The notes under the pieces are model-generated. The model searched no databases and had not been told where the DNA came from. It was given only the letters and a program-made list of their open reading frames with translations. Below, piece by piece: positions 37,391 through 45,042 of a stretch of 64,000 bases of DNA. Both the position numbers and the translations under genes were made by a program. Positions within the stretch are counted from its first letter, which is position 1, and each line of letters opens with the position of its first letter. This stretch comes from Enterococcus faecium. Its GTDB lineage: Bacteria > Bacillota > Bacilli > Lactobacillales > Enterococcaceae. The stretch covers positions 2,181,001 through 2,245,000 of the forward strand of contig NZ_CP118955.1 in assembly GCF_029023785.1 (NCBI RefSeq). Reading direction: 5' to 3'.

Positions 37391-38338
37391 CTATTCCACC
37401 TCTGGTTTTTTCAAAATAATTGCATACCAGTCTTTTTGCTGGAAAATTTGATCCACGATAAACCCTTGTTCTAACATGGCATCCAGAACCATTTGCTTCT
37501 TCTCTTCAATGATTCCTGAAACGATCAGCGTGCCTGTTTGCTTCAGTAAACGCCAAGCATCTGGGATCATCAATAAGATGATATCTGCTAAAATGTTCGC
37601 AACGATTACATCACTTTCAATCTCGATTCCTGTCAAAAGATCGTTAGCTGATACATGGACATCTTTGGCTATTTCATTCATATCCATATTTTCTTTCGCC
37701 GAACGAACGGCTACTTCGTCTAAATCAAAGGCATAGACATCTTTTGCACCAAGATATTTTGCTGCAATACTTAGCACGCCCGACCCAGTTCCCACATCTA
37801 GCAATGTTTCACCACCACGCAAGACTGTTTCTAGTGCTGTCAATGTCAAGGAAGTCGTGGGATGAGTGCCTGTGCCAAATGCCATACCAGGATCTAGTGT
37901 GATAATTTTTTCTAGAGGATCTTCTGTCTGGTAGTTTTCCCAGCTTGGCGCAACCGTCAGCATTCGCGTAATACGCACCGGATGATAGTATTTCTTCCAG
38001 GCTGTTGCCCAGTTGCTTTCCTCTACTTCACTAACTGTTACTTTATTTTTTCCAATAGCTAGACCAAACTCAGGTAATTGTGTGATACGATCTTTGATAA
38101 AAGGCAAGATTTCCGGTAAGAAAGTCGTTTCCGGAAAATAAGCCATGACTAGTGCGCCTTCTTTCAGCGATGTAAAATCATTTTTATCTAAAATCTCACC
38201 ATATTGATCCGACTGAAAATGTTCAACATCTAAAGAATCTTCAATCGCGACACCACTCGCCCCTGCCTCCATCAAAATATTAGCAACTGCTTCGACTGCT
38301 TCACTTTCAGTTTCTACTTTTACTTCATTCCATTTCAT
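37391..38338 (-). CDS. prmA: Ribosomal protein L11 methyltransferase
   Basis: A 315-residue enzyme with an N-terminal substrate-recognition domain and a class I methyltransferase domain (LLDVGTGSGVLSIAA, residues about 177-191; VANILADII, the NPPY-like site). It trimethylates L11. The ATG at 38338 has GGAG eight bases upstream; the earlier GTG is part of that site. It is in the mpg-DUF3013-prmA-rsmE cluster. Confidence 0.94.
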   Translation of the reverse strand: MKWNEVKVETESEAVEAVANILMEAGASGVAIEDSLDVEHFQSDQYGEILDKNDFTSLKEGALVMAYFPETTFLPEILPFIKDRITQLPEFGLAIGKNKVTVSEVEESNWATAWKKYYHPVRITRMLTVAPSWENYQTEDPLEKIITLDPGMAFGTGTHPTTSLTLTALETVLRGGETLLDVGTGSGVLSIAAKYLGAKDVYAFDLDEVAVRSAKENMDMNEIAKDVHVSANDLLTGIEIESDVIVANILADIILLMIPDAWRLLKQTGTLIVSGIIEEKKQMVLDAMLEQGFIVDQIFQQKDWYAIILKKPEVE

Positions 38339-38350
38339 ATCTGTCACTCC

Positions 38351-38839
38351 TTAATAACTTGGGTACGGTAAATAAGTATCTGCTTCATTTTGCTGTTTTA
38401 CTTCTACTAATTCTGCTAGTTGTTGATTATCCCAGTGAAGCTCGAATACAGCTTCGTCATCGTCTTCATCCAAAAAATCAAGCAAATCGCTTTGCCCTTG
38501 AGCTAATACTTCATTTAGATATTCCACTAAAGAATCAGCTACTGATTTTGCCAACCCTTTTTTTCCTTCATAAGGGATTACTGCTAGATAATTGCGTTCA
38601 TCAAAAACAGATTTCTGAGGATTAAAAAGAAGTACGCCGTCTTCAAATTCGATAATTGGTTCTTGCGAAACGATCCCTTCTGCATCATCAATCTCAAATT
38701 GTGCTTTATTTTCTGCAAACAAGCGAACAACGATCTCGATCGTATGATTTTTTGTATCCCAATCTAAAGCTACATCATAGTCTGTCACTTGTTTTTCAAT
38801 TATTTCATCTAAATATGTTAATAGATCCTTCTTTTTCAT
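38351..38839 (-). CDS. DUF3013 family protein
   Basis: A 161-residue, strongly acidic cytoplasmic protein (MKKKDLLTYLDEIIEKQ at the start; FLDEDDDEAVFELHW near the end). It resembles DUF3013 proteins, which are found in Enterococcus, Streptococcus and relatives near prmA; function is unknown. There is no signal peptide or membrane segment. The ATG at 38839 follows GGAGG. Its first 35 bp overlap the end of the upstream glycosylase gene, and it ends 12 bp before prmA, so it probably belongs to the same transcript. Confidence 0.75.
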   Translation of the reverse strand: MKKKDLLTYLDEIIEKQVTDYDVALDWDTKNHTIEIVVRLFAENKAQFEIDDAEGIVSQEPIIEFEDGVLLFNPQKSVFDERNYLAVIPYEGKKGLAKSVADSLVEYLNEVLAQGQSDLLDFLDEDDDEAVFELHWDNQQLAELVEVKQQNEADTYLPYPSY

Positions 38840-39476
38840 TTTCTTTCCTCCAACCCCAATCTTTCTCGATTTGGTTTTTTCTTTGTAAAGAGATATAAGG
38901 ATTTCCCGACACAACAAAACGCAACGGCTTTTCTGTCCATACACCTTTGTTTGGGATACCGATTCTAGGCAAAGCATTGATCTTTTTTGGTGTCTTTTTT
39001 TTCTCAAAAACTAAGCGTAACGAACTATCTGCTATAGACTGACCATAAAGTTCTTGAGGAATTGCTAATGCTTCCACTAATTTTCCCGGACCGTTGCTGA
39101 TATCTGGACCAGTTTTTCCGCCACGATTTTTACTCATTTGATCAATCATTGCGGCGGGTTCGATTGCACGTATCATTACTCCTTGAGGAATCCCTTCTGG
39201 CTGAGTAATGATGTTCAAAATCCGATGAGTATGCATCGTGTAAAGGTAGATCGTACCTGGTTTTTCATACATTGCCCGCACACGCGGTGTTCTTCTTAAA
39301 CCATAGCTATGGGCGGCCTCGTCTTCTGGACCTAGGTATGCTTCCGCGTCTACAATATATCCAGCTAATCTTCCTTCTGGTGTGTCATGCTCCAAATACA
39401 TCCCCAATAAATCCCGTGCCACTTCTGGCGTCGTTTTATTCCAAAAAAATTCATCTATCTTTTGTTTATCCGTCAT
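38805..39476 (-). CDS. DNA-3-methyladenine glycosylase (AAG/MPG family)
   Basis: A 223-residue protein of the mammalian-type AAG family. It has the motif EAYLGPEDEAAHSYGLRRTPR and the conserved GPGKLVEAL and LPRIGI segments. It excises alkylated or deaminated purines from DNA. The ATG at 39476 follows AGGTGAG. The last 35 bp overlap DUF3013; the C-terminal tail (about residues 205-223) runs past the usual end and is lysine- and glutamate-rich. It is divergent from rarA, another genome-maintenance gene. Confidence 0.88.
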   Translation of the reverse strand: MTDKQKIDEFFWNKTTPEVARDLLGMYLEHDTPEGRLAGYIVDAEAYLGPEDEAAHSYGLRRTPRVRAMYEKPGTIYLYTMHTHRILNIITQPEGIPQGVMIRAIEPAAMIDQMSKNRGGKTGPDISNGPGKLVEALAIPQELYGQSIADSSLRLVFEKKKTPKKINALPRIGIPNKGVWTEKPLRFVVSGNPYISLQRKNQIEKDWGWRKENEKEGSINIFR

Positions 39477-39570
39477 TTTTCTCACCTACTTTATCATACA
39501 CAATATTAGTTGGATAAGCTATGAAAACAAAACAACAGAAGGCTGTTCTTTCTAGGCATCTTGCTAAATA

Positions 39571-39579
39571 TGATATAAT
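39571..39579 (+). promoter_or_regulatory. Extended -10 promoter of rarA
   Basis: TGATATAAT is a perfect extended -10 (TATAAT at 39574-39579), 34 bp before the rarA start. The -35 region is poor. Confidence 0.6.
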
Positions 39580-39613
39580 TAAGGGACGTAAAAACAAGAA
39601 GGAGGAAAATCCT

Positions 39614-40900
39614 ATGCAACAGCCATTGGCTTATCGCATGAGACCTCGAACGATCGATGAAGTCGTTGGTCAGCAGCATCTAGTCGGGGAAGGAAAAATC
39701 ATACGCCGCATGGTCGATGCTCGCATGCTCTCTTCCATGATTCTATATGGACCTCCTGGTACTGGAAAAACGAGTATCGCAAGTGCGATCGCCGGCTCTA
39801 CTAATTATGCATTTCGCATGCTAAACGCCGCTACAGATTCAAAAAAGGATCTACAAGTTGTAGCGGAAGAAGCAAAAATGAGTGGTACAGTGATCCTCTT
39901 ATTGGATGAAGTACACCGATTAGATAAAACAAAACAGGATTTTCTGCTTCCTCATTTAGAAAGTGGCCGAATCATCTTGATCGGAGCGACTACTGAGAAT
40001 CCTTATATTACCATCAATCCAGCGATCCGCAGCCGTACACAGATCTTTGAAGTCAAACCATTAACAGAACAAGACATCCAGTTGGCAGTCGAACATGCTT
40101 TAAGGGATAAAGAACGCGGCCTTGGACAACAAGCAATCCAGTTAGACGAAGATGCTCTTCTTCACCTTTCGCGTGCAACGAACGGCGATTTGCGGAGTGC
40201 ATTGAATGGGCTGGAACTGGCTACACTATCGACTCCTTCAGATAAAGAAGGAAGGATTCATCTTACACTGTCGATCATTGAAGAATGTGTCCAAAGAAAA
40301 GCTCTTACCCATGACAAAAATGGAGATGCTCATTATGACGTTATTTCGGCTTTTCAAAAATCGATTCGTGGAAGTGATGTGGATGCTGCACTTCATTATC
40401 TCGCCCGTTTAGTTGAGGCAGGTGATCTGGCAAGTATTTGCCGGCGTCTGATGGTTATCGGTTATGAAGATATAGGTTTAGGTAATCCTGCTGCTGCGGC
40501 TCGTACAGTGAACGCTGTATTAGCTGCTGAAAAATTGGGATTGCCTGAGGCACGTATCCCACTAGCAGACGTCGTCGTCGATCTTTGCTTGTCGCCAAAA
40601 TCCAATTCTGCCTACATGGCATTAGATGCAGCACTTGCTGATATTCGAGAGGGCAAAGCTGGAGATGTTCCTGATCATTTGAGAGATAGCCATTACAAAG
40701 GTGCGAAATCACTCAACCGTGGCGTGGGTTATCAGTATCCTCATCATTTTGATCAGGCTTGGGTCAATCAGCAATATTTACCAGATAAACTGAAGAATGC
40801 TCAGTATTATCAGCCAAAAGATACAGGGAAATATGAACAGGCTCTGGGTCAACAGTATTACCGTATAAAAGAGTGGAAAAAGCATCCTCCAAAAAACTAG
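39614..40900 (+). CDS. rarA: Replication-associated recombination protein RarA
   Basis: A 428-residue AAA+ ATPase related to clamp loaders. Walker A is GPPGTGKTS (residues about 45-53), Walker B LLLDEVHR, sensor 1 GATTENP and the arginine finger region AIRSRTQ. A C-terminal tetramerisation domain includes YEDIGLGNPAAAARTV. It acts at stalled replication forks with SSB. The ATG at 39614 follows AAGGAGG; the frame extends 31 codons upstream over the promoter. 6S RNA follows directly, as in Bacillus near yrvN. Confidence 0.94.
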   Translation: MQQPLAYRMRPRTIDEVVGQQHLVGEGKIIRRMVDARMLSSMILYGPPGTGKTSIASAIAGSTNYAFRMLNAATDSKKDLQVVAEEAKMSGTVILLLDEVHRLDKTKQDFLLPHLESGRIILIGATTENPYITINPAIRSRTQIFEVKPLTEQDIQLAVEHALRDKERGLGQQAIQLDEDALLHLSRATNGDLRSALNGLELATLSTPSDKEGRIHLTLSIIEECVQRKALTHDKNGDAHYDVISAFQKSIRGSDVDAALHYLARLVEAGDLASICRRLMVIGYEDIGLGNPAAAARTVNAVLAAEKLGLPEARIPLADVVVDLCLSPKSNSAYMALDAALADIREGKAGDVPDHLRDSHYKGAKSLNRGVGYQYPHHFDQAWVNQQYLPDKLKNAQYYQPKDTGKYEQALGQQYYRIKEWKKHPPKN

Positions 40901-40935
40901 ACAAGAAAACGGTTCTGTTTCTGCGAGCTCTCTCA

Positions 40936-40964
40936 TTGCTCTTTTTAAATTCATATGCTACTAT
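40936..40964 (+). promoter_or_regulatory. Promoter of 6S RNA
   Basis: TTGCTC (40936-40941) and TACTAT (40959-40964) are 17 bp apart, with an extended -10 TG before the -10 box. Confidence 0.65.
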
Positions 40965-40970
40965 AGAGGT

Positions 40971-41215
40971 GGGAAATCTGTGATGTTCGAATTGTCCTCT
41001 TTGTGTGTTGACCGAACATTTTTATTGATATCTTGGGACCCGTCTTGTGTCACTGCTGGTAACATGCCTTATCATTTGGTAGTTCGAAGCTACGACCATG
41101 GGACCCACCTGCTTGAATTCGCGGGATCAATACTACAGGACAAACAACGGCATTAACGGAGATTACCATCTTTTAAAGAATAAAGCAATTTGCTCTTGGC
41201 AAATTGCTTTTTCTA
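40971..41215 (+). ncRNA. ssrS: 6S RNA
   Basis: About 200 nt of noncoding sequence between a promoter and a hairpin terminator (about 41184-41213, arms AAAGCAATTTGC and GCAAATTGC). The two ends can pair (GAGGTGGGAAATCT region with AGATTACCATC; TGTCCT with AGGACA), leaving an unpaired central part. Inner pairing includes ATTGAT with ATCAAT. This fits the closing stem, bubble and long hairpin of 6S RNA, which binds sigma-A RNA polymerase in stationary phase. Its position after rarA also matches. The mature 3' end is uncertain. Confidence 0.75.
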
Positions 41216-41243
41216 TTTGTTGCTTATTTTGGAGGATTTGTTC

Positions 41244-41528
41244 ATGATTAGGATTTTAATGATTATCGCCACTTTAGTATTATTATTCGTTAGCTATTAT
41301 TTATTTAATAAACAGGATATCTTTTTTGTATTGATCAACAAAAATGATAAAAATCAAGGATTCCTACAATTTTACGGTGCTGCATATGCTGTTTTAGGCG
41401 TAATGGGTATTTTAACAGCTTTTTTCAATCAACGCTTTATTGCCTTGGTCTTTTTACTGATCGTAATTATTGTTTCTGCCACCTTCAGTATCCGATTTGC
41501 AAAAAAAATTGCTGAACCAAAGCAGTAA
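41244..41528 (+). CDS. Small membrane protein of unknown function
   Basis: A 94-residue hydrophobic protein with three predicted membrane segments (residues about 3-20, 45-62 and 66-85) and a basic C-terminal tail ending KKIAEPKQ. I do not recognise a family. The ATG at 41244 has GGAGG seven bases upstream. It begins about 30 bp after the 6S RNA terminator and has no clear promoter of its own, so it may be expressed by read-through. The universal stress protein follows about 70 bp later. Confidence 0.75.
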   Translation: MIRILMIIATLVLLFVSYYLFNKQDIFFVLINKNDKNQGFLQFYGAAYAVLGVMGILTAFFNQRFIALVFLLIVIIVSATFSIRFAKKIAEPKQ

Positions 41529-41600
41529 ATAATTCTCTTTTTCCCTAAAGTGTTCTACAATAAAAGAGTACAATACGATTGACTTGAGGAGTGAATGCTT

Positions 41601-42080
41601 ATGTTACAACAATACAAAAAAATCATGGTTGCCGTAGATGGTTCTGATGAAGCTGAATTAGCTTTTAAAAAGGCGGTCAATGTAGCTATCCGAAATAACG
41701 GAGAACTTCTATTAGCACATGTCATTGACACACGTTCTTTCCAAACCGTTTCATCCTTTGATGGAATGCTTGCAGAACAAGCTACTGAAATGGCAAAGCA
41801 AACATTGGCAGATTATGAAAGCAATGCGAAGAAAGCTGGCTTGAATAATGTAACCTCTGTCGTAGAATATGGCTCACCAAAACAAATTATTGCCAGAGAA
41901 ATCCCAGAAGATAATCAAGTAGATTTGATTATGTTAGGAGCCACAGGATTGAATGCTGTAGAACGTTTATTTATTGGTTCTGTTTCTGAATATGTTATTA
42001 GAAACGCAGCTTGCGATGTGCTTGTTGTCCGAACTGATTTAGAAAACCAATTGCCAGCTAAAGACCACACCAAAGCTTAA
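41601..42080 (+). CDS. Universal stress protein (UspA family)
   Basis: A 159-residue UspA-fold protein. The ATP-binding signature G-x2-G-x9-G-S is visible in GATGLNAVERLFIGSVS, and the N-terminus has the acidic VAVDGSDE. Such nucleotide-binding proteins are induced by stress. The ATG at 41601 is nine bases after GGAG; the ATG two codons earlier is too close. A terminator follows. Confidence 0.9.
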   Translation: MLQQYKKIMVAVDGSDEAELAFKKAVNVAIRNNGELLLAHVIDTRSFQTVSSFDGMLAEQATEMAKQTLADYESNAKKAGLNNVTSVVEYGSPKQIIAREIPEDNQVDLIMLGATGLNAVERLFIGSVSEYVIRNAACDVLVVRTDLENQLPAKDHTKA

Positions 42081-42089
42081 CACGTAGAC

Positions 42090-42118
42090 GACCTGCCAAC
42101 TATCGGCAGGTTTTTTTG
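42090..42118 (+). terminator. Terminator of the universal stress protein gene
   Basis: ACCTGCC and GGCAGGT arms enclose a short loop and are followed by seven T residues. Confidence 0.88.
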
Positions 42119-42720
42119 CACAAAAAACCGTGATAAAAACAAAAGACGCGGCAAGCACTCATCGGTCTTTATAATGTTTAAAATAAAGGGAAAACAGTCA
42201 ATGAGTTCAAGTAAAATAAAAAAAGTGAACACCAGGGCGATTAGTCGCCCTGGTGTGGTTTAAAACGACCTAAGCATGCCAAAGCTTATTGGTTCGTCAA
42301 TGTGGAAGTTTCCGATGAATCTGATACGAAAAAATATGAAGTATCGATGGCGGATACCGATTTTATCGCCAAACTAAAATTTTATTTCGGGTTCGGGTAC
42401 CGCGAGAAGGCAAGTGCTACATTCGGTAAATCATTCAAGAATTGATGAAAGGCTACCGCTTGCCATTGCAACCACAACGATACTCCTGAACGCGATGTTG
42501 GTGAGATTTCCAAAGAGAAGAGCTGTTTAATGCAACGGTATTAAGCAAATGGCAAAAGGAAGTCATGTAGACAAAGTTTTTTATCAAACACCATATGATT
42601 TCGCCTGAACGCTGGTTTAGCTCAGAATACAATGATGTGGTCCACGAGACATTACCCTCAGTCAGATAAAAAAAGCTCTCTGACAGAATTACACATCGAT
42701 AAATATTAAGTAAATGTCAG
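42119..42720. pseudogene. Scarred region with decayed coding remnants
   Basis: About 600 bp without an intact gene. A 66-codon open stretch ending at 42444 (KAYWFVNVEVSDESD and GYREKASATFGKSFKN among its residues) has no start. A second frame around 42592-42669 ends ERWFSSEYNDVVHETLPSVR before a stop. Both look like C-terminal ends of genes broken by stops and frameshifts; I do not recognise either. A 12-bp perfect inverted repeat is at 42229-42256. Base composition is richer in G and C than the flanks. It directly precedes the ABC-F unit, so it may be debris of the element that brought it. Confidence 0.45.
42229..42256. repeat. Perfect 12-bp inverted repeat
   Basis: ACACCAGGGCGA (42229-42240), loop TTAG, and its exact complement (42245-42256). 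On the minus strand a run of U residues begins four bases after it, so it may be an orphan terminator. Confidence 0.7.
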
Positions 42721-42726
42721 CGCTAG

Positions 42727-42755
42727 TTGAACTTTCTGACACTTTCAGGTACACT
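42727..42755 (+). promoter_or_regulatory. Promoter of the ABC-F leader
   Basis: TTGAAC (42727-42732) and TACACT (42750-42755) are spaced by 17 bp, about 35 bp before the leader ORF. Confidence 0.5.
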
Positions 42756-42789
42756 GGAAAAGACAACTACACGAAGGAGGGAAAATACT

Positions 42790-42918
42790 ATGATGCGCAT
42801 GACTAAAATAACAAGTAATGAAAATTACCAACGATACCATATCGCATTTAGCCATGCAATTGGTTTTACAGTTGCTGTTGACGGGACAAGTTTGTCCAAA
42901 ACAGTTGAATTCACGTAA
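42790..42918 (+). CDS. Leader peptide upstream of the ABC-F gene
   Basis: A 42-codon ORF starting MMRMTKITSNENYQRYH, with GAAGGAGGG eight bases before the first ATG. It ends TAA at 42918 right at the left arm of an attenuator. It has no known domain. Its position, strong ribosome-binding site and the following terminator resemble the regulatory leader ORFs of antibiotic-inducible ABC-F and methylase genes. The function is inferred, not shown. Confidence 0.6.
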   Translation: MMRMTKITSNENYQRYHIAFSHAIGFTVAVDGTSLSKTVEFT

Positions 42919-42923
42919 AATCA

Positions 42924-42999
42924 ATGGCCATCTCAAGGTATTTTTCTCATGATAATCTGAGTTTAAATAACACAGGCCATGGATAACCATGGCCTTTTT
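42924..42999 (+). promoter_or_regulatory. Transcription attenuator between leader ORF and ABC-F gene
   Basis: A 9-bp perfect hairpin (AGGCCATGG at 42974-42982 with its complement at 42987-42995, loop ATAA) is followed by T residues and forms an intrinsic terminator. An upstream ATGGCC (42924-42929), six bases after the leader stop, can instead pair with the hairpin's left arm (GGCCAT, 42975-42980) as an antiterminator. Confidence 0.6.
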
Positions 43000-43022
43000 G
43001 AGTGGTCTCAAGGAGAGAGATC

Positions 43023-44606
43023 ATGATCATACAAGCAATTTCTATTAAAAAAACAATCGGCGGGAATCCATTATTTGAGGATTTATCCTGTCAAATTGAA
43101 GCTGGTGAAAAAATTGCCTTAGTCGGTATCAACGGAACTGGCAAATCAACCTTTTTACAAATCTTGACCGGCAGAGAAGGTGTCGACAGCGGTGTTATCA
43201 GTCGCAAAAAAGGCTTAAAGATCGGGACGGTCGAACAAGAACTTACAGTTTCCGAAGCGACCGTCAACCACTACTTGCTCCATTCTGCCGCTGAGATACA
43301 GGACCTCAAACAGCAAATGAGTCGCTACGAAGCATTGATGACAGAACCAGATACAAACTTAGAGAAGTGTCTGGCCCGTTACGGTGAGCTGCAGCATCGC
43401 TTTGAAGAACTAGGCGGTTACGTATTAGAAGACCGGATTGCAGCGATCTTGCAAGGCTTAGGGATTCCACACCGTCAGGAAGCACGGTTAACAGAACTTA
43501 GCGGAGGCGAACGAGTTAAAGTCGCTTTAGCCAAAATTTTAGCAGCCGATGCCGATTTACTTTTACTCGATGAACCGACCAATCATTTAGATCTTAACAG
43601 TATTCGCTGGTTGGAAAACTATTTACAGAATACAAAAAAATCGGTTCTGGTCGTTTCTCATGATCGGCAATTTCTCGATCAAGTCACCACAAAAACATGG
43701 GAACTGGAAGAAGGTGCATTGATTGAGTATCCCGGAAACTACAGCCGTTTTCGAGTCTTGAAAGAAGCTCGCTTGGCTGAGCTGACAAAAAATTACGAAC
43801 TGCAGCAAAAAGAAGTCCAGCGGTTGAAAGTCATGATTCGTCGTTTTCGTCAGTGGGCACATGAAGGAGACAATGAGTCCTTCTTCAAAAAAGCCAAAGA
43901 ACTGGAACGCCGCCTGGCGAAACTGACACTCGTCAAACCGCCACCTCCCCCGAAAAATCGGCTGCAAAGCTTGTCTAATGGTGGAAAATCTGGCAAAGAA
44001 GTTTTCATCATTCAAAACTTGCACCAGCAGTACGCTGATCAAGTACTATTCAAAGACAGCAGTTTTGCAGTCTATCGTGGAGATCATTTAGCCATCATCG
44101 GCGACAATGGTGCAGGAAAATCAACCTTACTCAAATTATTACTCGGTGAGGAAAAGCCTTACGGTGGCACCATCAAATTAGGTAGTAGCTTGCAAATCGG
44201 TTATTTGCCGCAGCAGCTGCAGTTTGCCGATCCCGATAGCCGTTTGCTGGCTTACGCCATCACATTGACTGGAAACGAAGAAGTCGCTCGACGGCAATTA
44301 GCCAAAAGTGGCTTTTATCAAAGCGATGTGGGTAAACGGATCAAAGATTTATCCGGTGGTGAAAAAATCCGTTTGGCGTTGCTGAAACTCTTTTTAGAAA
44401 AAATCAACGTCCTGATTTTGGATGAACCAACCAATCACCTCGACAGCTATGCTCGAGAAGAAATTGAAGAAATGCTGCAAGACTATCAAGGAACGCTCCT
44501 AGCAGTCAGCCATGACCGCTACTTTTTGCAGCAACACTTCCAAGAAGCACTCGTTATTGATCAGGAGCAGATCAGCCGCCAGCCGCTCGGCCAACTGATT
44601 GACTAG
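43023..44606 (+). CDS. ABC-F family ATPase (translation factor or ribosome-protection type)
   Basis: A 527-residue protein with two ATP-binding cassettes and no membrane segment. Cassette 1: Walker A GINGTGKST, signature LSGGERVK, Walker B LLLLDEPTNHLDL. Cassette 2: GDNGAGKST, LSGGEKIR, VLILDEPTNHLDS. The inter-domain linker is short and charged (residues about 240-310), ending PPPPPKNR. ABC-F proteins bind the ribosomal exit site; some protect against antibiotics. I cannot match this one to Lsa, Msr or Vga. Hand counts of three 60-base lines give 45-50 per cent GC, against 32-37 per cent in neighbours, which suggests acquisition. The ATG at 43023 follows AAGGAG. Confidence 0.88.
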   Translation: MIIQAISIKKTIGGNPLFEDLSCQIEAGEKIALVGINGTGKSTFLQILTGREGVDSGVISRKKGLKIGTVEQELTVSEATVNHYLLHSAAEIQDLKQQMSRYEALMTEPDTNLEKCLARYGELQHRFEELGGYVLEDRIAAILQGLGIPHRQEARLTELSGGERVKVALAKILAADADLLLLDEPTNHLDLNSIRWLENYLQNTKKSVLVVSHDRQFLDQVTTKTWELEEGALIEYPGNYSRFRVLKEARLAELTKNYELQQKEVQRLKVMIRRFRQWAHEGDNESFFKKAKELERRLAKLTLVKPPPPPKNRLQSLSNGGKSGKEVFIIQNLHQQYADQVLFKDSSFAVYRGDHLAIIGDNGAGKSTLLKLLLGEEKPYGGTIKLGSSLQIGYLPQQLQFADPDSRLLAYAITLTGNEEVARRQLAKSGFYQSDVGKRIKDLSGGEKIRLALLKLFLEKINVLILDEPTNHLDSYAREEIEEMLQDYQGTLLAVSHDRYFLQQHFQEALVIDQEQISRQPLGQLID

Positions 44607-44975
44607 GACGTTTTTTCGCAACAAAAAACTTGATTTTCATACCTGTGCTTTCACGATTCAGGCAAAGTACAGGTGGAAAATCAAGTTTTTATTATTCGAT
44701 CAATGAATGTTTCGGATCGGTTTTCTAGCTAAACATAAAGCGAAGAATAAAGTCGACAGCCCACGAGGCTGATCTAAAAATGTTTTTTCTTTTTACATAT
44801 GTAATGTCCCTTATAAAGATGAATGAAAATAAAATATTGGGATTTTCCTGAAAATCAATAAATAAAATGCCAGTCTTTTCCCTTTTGACCACTTTTCCAA
44901 GCAAAATTCCCTAAGAAGATCCTGTAAAAAAGAAGGGAAATTGAAGTTAAATTACCATTTTGCGGTCTTCTCCGC
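44607..44975. other. Intergenic region between the ABC-F and ackA genes
   Basis: It holds the ABC-F terminator on the left. The remaining 280 bp up to the ackA terminator has no supported ORF, only weak inverted repeats such as TGCGGTCTTCTCCGCA near 44960. I see nothing else in it. Confidence 0.5.
44623..44691 (+). terminator. Terminator of the ABC-F gene
   Basis: AAAAACTTGATTTTC pairs with GAAAATCAAGTTTTT, with an inner ACCTGT / ACAGGT stem, and ends in T residues. Confidence 0.85.
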
Positions 44976-45009
44976 AAAAAAAACACATGCAAGAATTCCC
45001 TCTTGCATG
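44976..45009 (-). terminator. Terminator of ackA
   Basis: A 9-bp perfect stem (44986-44994 with 45001-45009) is followed on the minus strand by a U-rich run. Confidence 0.88.
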
Positions 45010-45042
45010 CGTTTCATCTTTTATCCTAACGAATGCTTTGGC

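Noticed and set aside
42790-43011. Minus-strand 88-codon ORF across the ABC-F leader
   Set aside because: It is antisense to the leader ORF and attenuator, without a ribosome-binding site or recognisable domain.
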